Notes under the pieces: generated by a model
The model's input: only the letters and a program-made list of their open reading frames with translations
Told to the model about the DNA's origin: nothing
Database searches by the model: none
Translations under genes and position numbers: made by a program
Shown here: piece by piece, positions 25,093-36,591 of the stretch
Layout of the letters: each line of letters opens with the position of its first letter
Position numbering within the stretch: the first letter of the stretch is position 1
NCBI GenBank assembly: GCA_047495785.1
Contig: JBLDXI010000010.1
Span: forward strand, 496,001-560,000
Length of the DNA stretch: 64,000 nucleotides
DNA from: Lepidodermella squamata
Taxonomy: Eukaryota > Gastrotricha
Reading direction: 5' to 3'

Positions 25093-27888
25093 AATTTAAA
25101 TATAAAAATCTATACGAACAAATTGAACATAATTACATAAAGATAACACTGTAACACGCCCTGAGTCTAAGCTTCAGGTTGGAGGTCTTTAGGCTGATTG
25201 ATCAGATAAAACATAAGTACACGTGATATTGGACAAGGTATGGGGTATGGGAATTGAGACTTGAGAACTCAGAAAACCTGATTTCTCGATGGCTATTAGC
25301 TACTCATCGAATAATTAACAGAGTGCTGGTGTACCGAACATACGAAGGACCGGAGCTCCAAAAACCCGGTAATATAGTAATTAAATTACGAGACAGATTA
25401 AGAGGGTCAGCTGATAGGTTAACAAGATTTGACGAGTTTCCTGTGACTTGTCTCGCTAATATCTCGTATTTCGATTGCTGGAGCGGCTAGAGCTATTTAG
25501 ATACTACTTTTTTTTAGGAAAATTCTTTGTGTCCATTCTAATTGCCTGTAATCTATGTGAGTAAGGAGACAAAATGACAGCGATGTCATGTTTTAGTAAT
25601 AGAAGACAAGAGACATTTTCTAAAATCGTTTGACCGGTTACGAGACAGAAAACCACTTTTTGGAGTACTGCGAAGGACGTACGATACATACGACAAGCAC
25701 GAAGCTTGTACCTGCTCAACGCATGGCGTAGGAAGCGTGAGTAATGAGTAACATTGGTTGGTGTTTCGAGAAAATAAAGAAAGCATTAGCTAATTTCATC
25801 GTTCTTCGATGGTAAAGATGAATTAGTACGAGCATAGTCTTTCAAACATAAAAGTGATAGACACGTTTTCCCTTAGGTACTCCTTCACTAGGAGCAAGCA
25901 GTGTGCAGTGTACTTCGTTCTCAGAAACGATGGCCGGTGACGCTGTAACGAAGAGGAGATAATTTGGCTTTAGGATAAAAACGGTAATCAGTGACCACAG
26001 ACCAATATTCGAAACACGCGGGAAACGGGAACGGAAGAAGACCATTACGACTGCGACGGACAAGGATCAGCCCAGATAACACATCGACAAGACCGCCTGT
26101 TATCACCGGCTCCAAACTTTTAAATTTAAGCGCTTACCATTATTGACACAAAACTTCATTTTGAGCATGAACATAACTAAAAAAATATATTTTAAATAAA
26201 TCAACCAAGAACAAATATTTTGTTTGTCGCATGCTTTCCAAAATTATGAAGCCAAAGAGTTGAGCGTTGGCTCTCGTCCAAGGCTCTGACGTTAGGCTTC
26301 AAATTTTGCTGCATATTCTACATGGAATACTTGAGCATTAGCCCGAAGCAATTTTCAATCAAAAGTACATGTTGAAAGTGCACGAGGCGATGATCAACTT
26401 CGTCGTCCTGCCAGCCCTCTTATCTTGTGGGGGATCCCCATGGAAACTCTAACTTCGATTTCGAGAAGCATATCCTAACACCGTATTGAATTGCGCTAAA
26501 CATCATGAATGTGAATCCACTGAGATCTATCACGTTTCCGGAAATCTCATTTTGGCCCTTGCGTCTATTGCGACCAGGTTCTGGTATTTCCATTCGAGAT
26601 GTCTACGGTCACATTTTTGGCGATAATTTCCGCGGGATTAGTTTGAGTTTTATCCCGTTTGGCAAATGGCAGACACGGAAAACTCACATCCATTGAGGAG
26701 GTTTACCCTAGTTTCCGCTAAATGGCGCTAACAGAGTGCGCAACATGAGTGCGATCGGATCGCCGGCGCAGATAGAAGAGCGCCTGGACGCCATAAGGCC
26801 GCCCAATTTTCTACTTTTTGGTCATGTTCTTGGGCATGCTAACTAAGTCCATTATCGTTGTTTTTCATTATTATCGTGATTATATTGGAACTATAAAGGT
26901 GCAGCAAAGTTATTAGATTTGACGAAATTTGTTTGAAAATGCTCATGTCTGCGCCCACGGGAAATGATTAGTGGCGAAAATCAGAATATTATATCCAGAA
27001 AGTTAAGTTTTAGAAGACCTAGAGATTCATTTTTGTTCAAGTTCCTAATTGTTATAGTCTCGATTCTTCGATTCTACGAAGAATGCCTTGGAAAAATGTA
27101 GCGCTAATGGGATTAGCGGAAACTTCCTCAGCGGAAATGCCTCAGGGCGGAAAATAATTTGGCGGAAAAATCACTTTGCGGAAAATGATGCTGGCGTAAA
27201 AGTTTTAGCGGAAATGCAAAAGCGGAAAGCAGAGGTCACGTCGAGGAGCGTAAAATTAATAAGCGATAGCTATGGACACCCGAAAACCGCATTTGTAATC
27301 ATTATTCCCTCATTTTGACTTACGAAAACTATTTTCTAGCCGAATTATTCTGTTCGGATGTAGAATGTAGAACTGAAGAAACTTATCTTAAAAGAAAAAA
27401 GCTTTCACTACATAGTACTACATATTCATTTGCACAGCTCGAACAGCTTGAACAGTTGAGCTAATCCATTGCCTTTTCAACAGCTGAGCTTTCCAATTTA
27501 TGTCGAATCTGATGAATGAATAAATGGAATGGCAGTACAAACTATTAGGAACTCCGATTTACCATCTTATAAACAGCTTACGACTCCAATTAACGTTCAC
27601 AATCACATTCCAAGTATGGAAATATCTTGAATTGAACGACGATGAAATGTGGAAACATAAGGTAAAAAACCTCATTTCCTGACATTGAACAACTCATTAA
27701 ATTGATTCCGTGAAATATTCAATTTGAAACCGAAAAATCCTCCAGGCTAAAGAAACACGGCCATAATCAATTATTCCCGTCGCTCAAAAAGACAGAAGAA
27801 GTAGAAAGCCACCGATTGATTCAATTTTATTACTGAGTTGTGTGTATACAAACGAAAAAACGAAGTATCAAGAAAAACGCGTAGTCTC
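25093..27888. other. Intergenic region between anillin and CDC40
   Basis: Presumed anillin promoter on the left and CDC40 3' end on the right. I see no supported gene in 2.8 kb. It contains the periodic GCGGAAA array (listed separately) and isolated copies of TTTCCGC near 26627 and 26713. Confidence 0.5.
27101..27228. repeat. Periodic GCGGAAA array
   Basis: GCGGAAA or one-base variants start at 27116, 27131, 27147, 27162, 27178, 27194 (GCGTAAA), 27208 and 27222, preceded by GCGCTAA at 27101. The spacing is 14-16 bases throughout while the bases between motifs vary. It is either a degenerate minisatellite or a cluster of protein-binding sites. Confidence 0.7.
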
Positions 27889-30210
27889 TCAGTCCCACAG
27901 CTTGATAAGGCCGTCCCAGCCACAGGTCAACAACTTGGAGGTCTCGTGCGGGTGCCACAACACGCCCATGCACACATTTTCATGCGCCTTCCACTTGCCA
28001 AAACACCGGGTCGTCTTCCAGTCCCAGATGAAGACCTTCCCGTCAGCATCAGCCGACGCTAAATAGCTCATATCGGGCGAGAAGTCGATCATACACGCGT
28101 AACCAGCCACACTGTGACCGCGGAAGGTTTTCTTCCGCATCTGGCGGAAATTCGCCAGCACGTTATAAACTGTCACGGTGTTATCCATCGACTGGCAAGC
28201 CATGAATTTGCCACCGGGCGAGACACACGTCGTCGGAATCGCGTGCATCGAAGGATCGGCGAGATATTTGAAGTCGACGGGAATGTCCCACTCCCAGACG
28301 CGAATTGTTTTATCGTCCGAGGTCGTGACAAATCGACGATTTTTATCGATAAAAGTAACGGTATTCACCGGGCCGAGATGCCGGTCGTATTCCTGGCAGA
28401 CTTGATTACTTCTCGTGTCCCAACACACCACCTTCTTATTTTGCTGGCCCGATAGGAAAAAGTGTTGCTTATTCGGGTCAGGGTTGAATCTGACGCAGTA
28501 TGGCACGGATTTGGTCGAGAAGCGGTGAATGCATTGGCCGGTTTCAGTGTCCCACAATTTCGCCCAGCGGTCGTAACTCGCAGAAATAAAACGACTGCCG
28601 TCGTTATTGAAGCAAACATCTCGAACGCCCAACGCGTGGCCCATATAAGTTCGAACACATCGTCGCTCGTTATACATTTCCCAGAGCTAAAAAATAAATT
28701 GAATGAAATTAAAACATAATTCTAAGCTCAGAAATATCAACCACGAGTCCTCAAAAGCTCTTCTTAACCACTATTATTTTCTCCACACAATCAGTTAAGA
28801 ATTGTTGCGAATACAAATATTCAAATCATCTCAGCTAGAGCTGGGACCAACCAACGGTAAAAGCCATAAATCAAAATTCTGAGATTTTTGTGATTATTGA
28901 CCGAGAAATCTCATAATTTACCTAAATGTTTTGAGAAAAATTGCGAAAATTTAGATCGACTTGGAAATTTCCTTGGGGTTTTTGCTTCTCAGGCTATTCC
29001 AAGGTCTGAAACTTGGCATTCATTACAGGATGCTTCATGGATGATTGCGATGATCGGCAAACTTCAGCTCGTTAGTTACTCCCTTTTGAATTTCAATTCA
29101 TCATTACTCAATTTTCAAGGCTCATTTGGCTTGCAAATGTTCAAACAAACCTTGATTTTCGAATCCATGCCACCAGTGAGGAATAAATGGCCGAATTTCG
29201 GAAACCAACGCATCACCTGGACGCCCTTTGTGTGACCCTGCCAAGTATGAATATGCTTCTTCGGCAGAAAGCATCGCTCAGGAGGATATTCGGAGCGCAA
29301 ATTAACGCCGACATCTTGTGGCGGGTGTAGAAAACTTCGACCTTGGTAATCAATCGGGTTCGCAAGGTGAAGCACTGATTTCTCGTCGACGGTTTTCATC
29401 TCTTCCTCCTGTTTATTTGGCTCATTGCTCTTCTTGACCTTGGTCCGCTGAGCATGATACTCATCCAGCCACTTTTGGTCTTCCTGTAAAAAGATGAAGG
29501 AAATGTTTGAAACAATAAGGACGACAAATGACGACTCACCTCATCAGGAACAGCAATGGCCTTCTCGTTCTCATATTTAGCCCATGGGCCTGCGTAATTA
29601 CTCACGTCACCAGGGTCGTCATTTTTGATACGCTTCCTCTTCTGGGTTTTGGGAGCTTTCGTTTCGAAAATACCTTGACCTTTCGTCTCCGAGTAAGCTT
29701 CCAAATCGCCGACGATTTCATTGCCCCCAGCGTCTTCTGACGGATCGACAGCGTAACCGAGGGTGTGGAAAGTTTTTCGCTGGTTATCGAAGTGAAACTC
29801 GCTAACATGAACCGGTTCCACGTAGCCGGTTGCAGTGTTCTTAGCAGTTTTCTGTCCAGATGTTTTATAAGGATGCTCAGGCCCCACCTGAAAGCATGGA
29901 AAGGCTCAGAAATGGGAAACCTTGTATAGCACGGATTTTACCTCAGGTGCGTAGAGCTCTTCGAATTTAGGATTGTAAATGACCTCTTTTCCTTTGTTCT
30001 TGGAATTTTCAACAACAACAGCGACTTGCTTCATCACATCTTGCTGAAATTAAACGAATGTTCGAGAATGAGTAGGTTTGCAGCTTTCTTTGATCTTACC
30101 TTGACAGCGACAACTGGAGCTATATCCACTTGCTTAAGGCGAGGAATTGCTGTCGATGTACTCGGCTCGTCATCTGATCCACCCTCCGAATCGGAATAAT
30201 TAACAATCAT
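27889..30210 (-). CDS. CDC40: Pre-mRNA-processing factor 17 (CDC40)
   Basis: Five coding exons on the minus strand, all junctions phase 0: 30210-30100, 30043-29942, 29887-29540, 29483-29151, 28686-27889; 563 residues (human 579). The N-terminus has the family block VIYNPKFEELYAPE followed by GPEHPYKT and a VEPVHVSEFHF segment. The C-terminal half is a seven-bladed WD40 propeller: HTWQGHTKGVQVMRW, RTYMGHALGVRDVCF, DRWAKLWD, TSDDKTIRVWEWD, SADADGKVFIWDWK, and the terminal GWDGLIKLWD. The protein acts in the spliceosome at the second catalytic step. The start is the ATG at 30210, which gives MIVNYSDSE, similar in acidity to other family members. Introns are 56 bp, 54 bp, 56 bp and 464 bp. Confidence 0.94.
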
Positions 30211-30843
30211 CTATGCAGAAACGATTACTTTTAAATAGTGCTTTGAATATTATTAGAAATTGTAAATCTTTATGCATTTCAATGATGAATGAGCTACTGT
30301 CCGAGGATAAGAATTGGTCAGCAGGGTGTTATTCTCATTCAGGAAAGATTTTTCGCGAATTGAAAAAGAGATTGAGCGATGCTGAGAAGGTCTCAAATTA
30401 CAAAACTTTGATAGAATGCTTTCACAAACGCTACAGACGACGAAAACTTCGGAAAACTCGAGTGAAACGTCGGAATAGAATGACACGTCTTTGTTGAGCC
30501 TTACTTACATTTGCACCAGGAAAGCGAGCAAATGACTCATGCCGTCAACCCCATAAAGAATTATTAGATCAATAGATTTTGAGAGCTGCTGTTTTCGGAA
30601 CAAGTGGATAATGAAGTGAAATCAAGCCATGCGAGCTCAGTAATAACTACGGTATAGAGGCTAGTATAAGCTAGTCTTAAGATCTAACAGCAGGCAATGA
30701 TAGCTCGAATTTAAATTGTCTGCAGCAATAGCATGAAGGAAAACAAGGGATTCTAGATCGACCATTTTCATTTATACATTAACGCGCAAGTTTATCATCA
30801 TAGCCCAATACAATATAAAATATAAGTTAGGCTTTAGGCAAAC
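30211..30843. other. Upstream spacer of CDC40
   Basis: No supported gene. A 94-codon Lys/Arg-rich open frame on the plus strand (30213-30497) starts exactly opposite the CDC40 start codon and has no domain. An AATATAAAATATAAG stretch near 30810 is TATA-like and lies upstream of the small secreted candidate at 30844. Confidence 0.4.
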
Positions 30844-31065
30844 ATGCTCGGAAGATATTCATCCGATAAAGTTTATTATCTTGTAAACTTGCTGTTAGTT
30901 TCGTGTTTCGTAATCTGGCAAAGCGTTGGAGGCCTTCGCTCCCAGTGGCAACAGCCACGAGTCGCACTTGCTAAAAAGGGAATAAGTAGATGCAATTTCA
31001 GGGAATTCCGCTTATTTCGAGCAGAAAGCTCCTTAACAACTTTGCGCTTTGCGCCTTTCGGTTAA
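30844..31065 (+). CDS. Candidate short secreted peptide precursor
   Basis: A 73-residue ATG-initiated frame. The N-terminus has a hydrophobic core (YLVNLLLVSCFVIW) that could be a signal peptide. The mature part contains a KK pair and single arginines, and the frame ends in RFAPFG directly before the stop, so a C-terminal glycine could serve as an amide donor as in many invertebrate neuropeptide precursors. I do not recognise the family, and a frame of this size could occur by chance. A TATA-like element lies about 35 bases upstream. Treat it as a hypothesis. Confidence 0.33.
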   Translation: MLGRYSSDKVYYLVNLLLVSCFVIWQSVGGLRSQWQQPRVALAKKGISRCNFREFRLFRAESSLTTLRFAPFG

Positions 31066-31488
31066 ACATTTCACATAGTTTCATTCTTAACTTATTGGAA
31101 TAAGTAAGTAACAGCAAAAAGCAGCTACGGTCTAAGGTTAAGTCTTCATTTTTCACAAAATGCACATTGGGCAAAAGCTGAGGACAAAAAAAACCAGGAT
31201 GGGATGAACTTCAGGATTCAAAAAAGTTTCTGCTAGTCTGCGCAAGAGAGAGTAGAGTGAAGACTGGGGCTGCGTTGCACGTTGCAACCACTTACCTATG
31301 AGCCACCGAATCGTCGGCGATCTCTTACTTGGACAAGATTTAGGGGTGACCGAAGCTCAGAAGCATTCCCGCCTTCTTCAAAAAGCCCAGAAAAAACATT
31401 TTATGCAGCATTTTTTACAAAAAACAAAAAACATAACAATATATATTTTTGTATCTAAAATAAGTTTATTTATCTTCCAATAAATTGT
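31066..31488. other. Spacer, nothing recognised
   Basis: AT-rich sequence. AATAAA at about 31480 lies in plus orientation. No coding region that I can support. Confidence 0.45.
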
Positions 31489-31939
31489 TTATTTGCCGCA
31501 GTTTAAAATCTGACTGAATTTTTTTCTGAGCTCGGAGGGGGCTTCTTTTTGCTTCTCCGAGGAGCGTTCTTGGCATGTAAAAAGCAATGCCCAAAGCGAT
31601 GCAATCAATTCACTTATGCTGATATGGAATGCCTTTTCTTCCATTTCACTCTTCCTTGAATCTCGATATGGCTGGCAGAAGAAAATGAGACTTTTCACCA
31701 TCTTCTGTGTGCGGCAAATCTGCTTGGCGAAGCTCCTTGCCTCTTTATCATTGATTTCAAATAATGCTGAGAGAAAAGAGAAAGGGCCGCAGAAATCAAA
31801 TTAGAATCTGATTGTTGATGAAAACTACACAATAGAACGTGTCCTCACCGCGGCACGAAATCGTTGAACACCGTTTTGACTTCATTTGGCAAATAACTTG
31901 AAGCTGCCTCCATTTTCGAAAAAGTACCATATCACCCAT
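31489..31939 (-). CDS. Hypothetical two-exon protein
   Basis: Model on the minus strand: exons 31939-31849 and 31766-31489 joined by an 82-bp intron with donor GTGAGGAC and acceptor TCTTTTCTCTCAG; 122 residues, ending NCGK. The second exon (about 92 codons) is a well-formed mixed helical sequence (ISELIASLWALLF, SSEKQKEAPSELRKKF) without recognisable domain. The first exon is uncertain: the frame that splices correctly is MGDMVLFRK..., whereas a different ATG 20 bases downstream opens MEAASSYLPNEV but then stops at the donor. I cannot assign a function. Confidence 0.4.
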
Positions 31940-33187
31940 ATCGATTCCATATCAGCTTTGTGACTCTGTATGAGATCATGGCATCATACTGCTGGGTAAC
32001 GCTTGTATGCGTGTGTATTCTTACTCCTGAAAGAATAGGCAGCCTTCGTCGAATTATTGACGGAAAGAGAAGCGGAAATGAGATTATCACACTCAGGCAT
32101 CTGGCGGCATCCGGCATACTACCAAAAATAGGAATCTTGTGTTTACGTTCTGGATCAAGCTTGAAAACTTGAGAATTCATATGCGATCAATCGCTTCATT
32201 TTCCGAGCGTAAAAAGTACCTATCTTACAAATCTAAATCAATTTACCTGGGAATAAAATCGCTTAGTCTCAGGCGATCGTAGCTATACACGCAGAAAACG
32301 CTCTTTGATCATAATCGTCATCGATCGAATAACTATTTACACACACTTCCAGGACAGAATACACGCACACACCGGTAAAAGGTTGGAACGAATACGCATT
32401 GCCTGAAAAGTCAATAAAATTCGATTATACATCCTTCTTCAGCGCGCAATATTTCATGCGAATTTATCAGTTTGTACATGGTAATCAGAGTACTCCTTCC
32501 TCATCTCATTTCTTTAGCTTGGCGCGCACCAGTAGGAAAGCTGCATGCATTTTTTAACGTTATTATCACATGGAGACCGACGTATAGATCCAGCGATCGA
32601 AATTTATACAAACTCACGTGTGCATATTCGATAAAAATAAAATGCTGGCTACGCCAGCACATCATGCATGTAGGCGCGCGAGATCGCTCTTAGCGATTCG
32701 CCCATTCTTCTTTCCTGTGTCTATGCCACTATAAGCGACAGTCTTTCTATACATTTCCGATTATCAATCGTATATAGCTGCGCCGTAGTGTAGTGTTCTC
32801 CCTAGTCGATCGTTCATGTGTGTCGGTGGCGCTCAGCAATTTTTGATTACATGTGCACAAGCACACATCTATGCAGACAAAATATTATTACACTGGCTGC
32901 AAGCAATTATTACATACGCGCTTCGAGAGCAGTAATAATAAAATACAATAACTGCGTATAGCAATCGCTCGTATTGTTTGTAAATGCGTGATGGGCTTTG
33001 ATGATCACAGCGACAATTTCCCTTTCAAATGATAAGTCATGCTTTCAGCATGGCGTATCGCGACAGCCTCTCTCTATATAATATTCACTGTCGCTTCAGC
33101 CCAACTTTTCCCTCAGACCGGAAATAATTCCACCGTTGATCCGTATAAATTTTTAGGGATTTATATAGTCAGAATTAAGCTACAAAA
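31940..33187. other. Upstream region of claudin-like gene
   Basis: No supported gene. It contains a segment copied into the receptor cluster (32590-32661) and two small perfect hairpins. Close to the next ATG, GTATAAATT at about 33140 followed 30 bases later by a TCAG start-like sequence is a plausible core promoter. Confidence 0.5.
32590..32661. repeat. 72-bp segment duplicated at 36592
   Basis: Identical to 36592-36663 at 71 of 72 positions (G at 32630 versus C at 36632). It ends in a perfect hairpin, TGCTGGC-TAC-GCCAGCA (32643-32659). A second hairpin, ATCGCT-CTT-AGCGAT (32683-32697), lies just outside the shared part. It is either the template of an insertion or a member of a small dispersed repeat family. 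Confidence 0.85.
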
Positions 33188-34225
33188 ATGGCATTAGGCG
33201 TACTCCCAACAATGAATTCAGAAAAAATAGGAATGGCCGCGATGACGGTGCTCATCATCCTGGCCTTTCTCTTTCAAGCTGTATGCTTCGCTTTCAACAA
33301 TTGGTACCGCATGGACATCGGTCCTTTCATGATCCGCACTGGTTTGTGGGAGATGAAAATCTACGACGATCAGAACATCACTGGTCTTGACCGGCGTCAT
33401 CATGAAAAAGCCGAATTCCGTTTCTACGACGACATTTGGAAATCGGCGATGGACAAGATGGAGAAAATGGCAAAAACCGGGCCACCGAAAAAGTCGAAGA
33501 AGGGCAAGAACAAGAAAGTACTTGATGACGACGATGATGATTCCGATGGAAGCGAAATCGAACACTTCAAAGCTGGAGAAAACTGGTTCACCCTACCTCC
33601 TCCACTGCCTGGGACGATTTGGGAGGACAGTCAGTCAAATCTCAGCTCAGCCGAGGCTATGTACTCTATGTCGTGGATGGCAACTTTCATTTTGATGTGT
33701 CTTTTCGCTTTCCATCAATTCCTGCCAAATTTTAAGGTGACTATACCTATAATGAGAATATTCTGCGCTTCGCTTTTTATAGCGGGCTTCTTCACGATAA
33801 TAGCCGTAGCTTGTTATGGAAATGCGATGCCTTCCATTTGCAAGGAACTCACTGCCGCTTATGAAAATTCGCCGAACCCGAAATTTGCCGAGGCTGCACG
33901 CATATCATCTGACTGCTCATTCAGCGGCGGATATTCGATGTCAATATTCTCAGGTATTTTCCTCATGGCAACCGGCGTCATGGCTGCTATTCGCATTCGT
34001 CAGGTTCAGCTGGGCGAGAGCTTTGACATTACTACTGCCGCTGGTACTGCCGTCAACTTTGGCAAATCATTACTAGGCGGCGCAGCTGGCCGTAGCGCCC
34101 CTCCAGCCGGAGCCCAAGGTAACTTTGATTGGAATCAACCACCCCCAGGTGCTGCTTTCTCAGCTGGCTACGACCAGGGCAACTACCAAGCCACCGGAAA
34201 CCAAAGCTGGGAACGTCTTGAGTAG
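33188..34225 (+). CDS. Four-helix claudin/PMP22-like membrane protein
   Basis: Single exon, 345 residues. Four predicted membrane helices: IGMAAMTVLIILAFLF (near residue 16), SWMATFILMCLFAF (near 160), IPIMRIFCASLFIAGFF (near 187) and GYSMSIFSGIFLMATG (near 247). The first extracellular loop begins NNWYR and has GLWEM, reminiscent of the W...GLW signature of the claudin/PMP22/clc superfamily. It is unusually long because of a Lys-rich then Asp-rich insert (KKSKKGKNKK, seven acidic residues). The C-terminal tail is Gly/Gln/Asn-rich and cytosolic by the four-helix topology. I infer a junctional or membrane-organising role from the fold only. A polyadenylation signal AATAAA lies at 34424-34429. 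Confidence 0.7.
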   Translation: MALGVLPTMNSEKIGMAAMTVLIILAFLFQAVCFAFNNWYRMDIGPFMIRTGLWEMKIYDDQNITGLDRRHHEKAEFRFYDDIWKSAMDKMEKMAKTGPPKKSKKGKNKKVLDDDDDDSDGSEIEHFKAGENWFTLPPPLPGTIWEDSQSNLSSAEAMYSMSWMATFILMCLFAFHQFLPNFKVTIPIMRIFCASLFIAGFFTIIAVACYGNAMPSICKELTAAYENSPNPKFAEAARISSDCSFSGGYSMSIFSGIFLMATGVMAAIRIRQVQLGESFDITTAAGTAVNFGKSLLGGAAGRSAPPAGAQGNFDWNQPPPGAAFSAGYDQGNYQATGNQSWERLE

Positions 34226-34431
34226 TAACCTCAAAAATAGGGCTCTGTTCTTCAACTTCTTCAGCCCCGATTCACATTCTTTTCTGTTGACGTCCGTACC
34301 CGGAATGATCTATAATTAGCTTGTCGATCTCTGGTTATTTCTTCGATTCTAGCGTCTCATGTTGCACAGATTCTCATTTTTTGCTTTGTTAATTTTTGTG
34401 ATGTAGTAGCCAATATTAAATGGAATAAATA

Positions 34432-35422
34432 TCAAATTCTAAGTCTTGTGTTCTCACAAAGCGCGTGAACACCCGAGGCAATAATTGTCATTAGACGGAG
34501 AGATAGCATGCGTTCGCCAGCATTTCGCAGCAACTCAAGGACAACCACGTTAGGCACCTTGAATGGGAGCACCTGCATCCAGTTCCCGTTGCGAATGAAT
34601 ATTTCAGTTTGCGTTAAATCTTTGAAAGACCCATCGCTCCTATTAAACCGGCAGTACAAAGAGTCATCAACTATTTCTGTTGTTGAGTTGTATGCATCGA
34701 CAATCAAATGGCAAGGCGAATCATTGCCGATTGTTACGTTGTAGCTTTGAACCATAGGATTTCCTCCGAAAGTAAGCCCTCGGCCCTAGAGAGTAGATTT
34801 TAGCTTGATATCTTTAGCGCTCATTATTAAGTCTTACATTGATTTGAAGGATATCTGACCCAATCGATTGAACTCCAGTTACACTAGGATCCGGAAAGTA
34901 GATCATGGACAGTGACCGCACCAAAGCCAAGCGGGATTCAGACGACAAATTGACATGCCTCGCATGAGCAAATTCGATCGGTTGATCTTCGTAGTAAAGT
35001 AAGTAGCAGAATCTTGATTGCAAAGGCACAAATTCACAGCCACCAAATTTTCCTAGCGGTTCAACGAAAATAGAGCTATTCGAAACATCTTCACCAAATC
35101 TTGGCCGTATTTCAGAAATATTTAGCGACTTGCAGTTTATTGATGATGGCTCAGTGTCGCAGGGTTGTGTCACCTTCTTATCAGAACCAGCGGGCGAGGT
35201 GTTAAAGTTGAAAGCATCGAAGTAGAATAGGTGGAAAACTGCTGGTTTGACCGGACCTTCCAACGGTTCCAATAACAGGAACTTGAAATCGTTACCCCCA
35301 CTTTTTAGGGACCATCTGTATGACGCACTAATTATACTCGGTCTAAGTGCTGTTCCAGAGCATAAAAAATGTAGCAAAATAGAAGCTACGCGGAAGATTG
35401 ACGGGCCTGAGAAAAGATGCAT
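34432..35422 (-). CDS. Ectodomain-only paralog A of the receptor kinases
   Basis: Two exons on the minus strand, 35422-34838 and 34785-34432 (52-bp intron, phase 0), 312 residues. It has a signal peptide (MHLFSGPSIFRVASILLHFL), then WSLKSGGNDFKFLLL, NISEIRPRF, GGCEF, RFCYLL and MIYFPDPSVTGVQSI, the same order of motifs as in the receptor kinases. After the intron, GRGLTFGGNPM continues the IPT-like strand. The intron position equals that in receptor kinase 3. There is no clear membrane helix and no kinase; the frame ends after LCENTRLRI, so I infer a secreted binding protein. Most of it lies inside the recent 1,969-bp duplication (only the last part of exon 2 lies outside). The final 60 residues diverge and may have lost a longer original C-terminus. 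Confidence 0.75.
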
Positions 35423-36345
35423 TTCTACCTTGGACCGAATACATGGCTAGGAAAGCGGTTACTTTGTTTATCAGCGTAACACAGAAAGCAAACAACGGTT
35501 GCCTACGCACTTACTGGCATTAAAAACGAAGGTGGGTTATCTAAATATAGCGGAATTTTCGGGCTGTGCATTGAAATCTGAGCTAGAAACTACACGAGTG
35601 CTATCAAACCTTGAGTTCGACACCTAATAACAACACGCAGCAGATTAAGTATGAAGATCCTGATAGAATTATGCCGCAGCATCAATTTTATTACTCATTT
35701 ATAATATTAGATGAATTTGTTGTGCTTAATTTCGGACTTTGAGCTTTGAGCTTCAGTAACTGGTAACTTGCGTGTTTTCATGTTCTCTCGCTCCTGAGGC
35801 CATGATGTATGACGTCATAAAGAATGATGCTGGTTCCTCTTTGCCGTCAGCTTGAGTGTTTTTTTCTGTGTGAGTCATTCTCAAACTACAGCACGAGACG
35901 ATAATTTTTTAAACGTGCTCAACAAACAGGCTTCTTAGGTGTAACAACACCTTACCTTGCGACGACTACGGCGGTAGAACCAACATCGACATCATCAAAC
36001 CGAGAGCCACTCGGCCACGACTTTATTCTTTTTCCACAAAATCACACAGTTTAACCGTGACGATTGATACAAAACAACGAAAATTTAAATACTGCCACGA
36101 TTGAACAAGCACATCAACACCTTTTTTTCTGTCAAACAGTTTTCATCTTTTTCTAAGAAAAATTAATGAATTTGGCGGTAAATATTCGCGTCATGCTTTG
36201 CTCATGATGTGATTATGAACACGAAAACAACGTAAATAGTATTTAAAACACGGGAAAGAGATGCACTGACACAGTTTAAAAAATATGACAGCATAATATG
36301 CGAGCATTTTTCACAGGCGACAAAACAAGTCCCCGTAAATCGGGC
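35423..36345. other. Duplicated spacer, copy A
   Basis: Non-coding spacer inside copy A of the tandem repeat, identical to 37466-38388. Presumably the promoter of paralog A and the 3' UTR of receptor kinase 3. A palindromic TGACGTCA (CRE-like) lies at about 35811. Confidence 0.55.
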
Positions 36346-36591
36346 TCACCTGTCGATCGATTGATTATTGTTGTTAGAATCTCGCTGGGCGTGAATATTT
36401 ATAACTTGATAGCCGTTACTTTTGCTATCACTAAATGGGCTAGGGGAGGCTAATGATATATCATCATCTGTTGTCCTTATTGGAGTTAATGTGTGCGATT
36501 GATAGTTGAGATGGCCTTTAGTCGGTTTGAACCGCCTAATGCTGCCAGCAAGAGCACTGAAGTCGCTGTAGTTGGAAGAGATTGAGGACGT
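36346..36591 (-). pseudogene. Orphan C-terminal fragment of receptor kinase 3
   Basis: Identical to the last 246 coding bases of receptor kinase 3 (38389-38634): 82 codons including the stop, containing SSNYSDFSAL and NGYQVINIH. It has no start, kinase or membrane part and begins abruptly at the duplication breakpoint, so it is a by-product of the duplication and not a functional gene. Confidence 0.9.

Larger units (their letters stand above)
34623..36591. repeat. Tandem duplication, copy A (1,969 bp)
   Basis: Direct repeat of 36666-38634 at a constant offset of 2,043 bases. Every line I compared by eye is identical. It contains most of paralog A, the spacer, and the last 246 bases of the receptor kinase 3 coding sequence. 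Confidence 0.95.
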
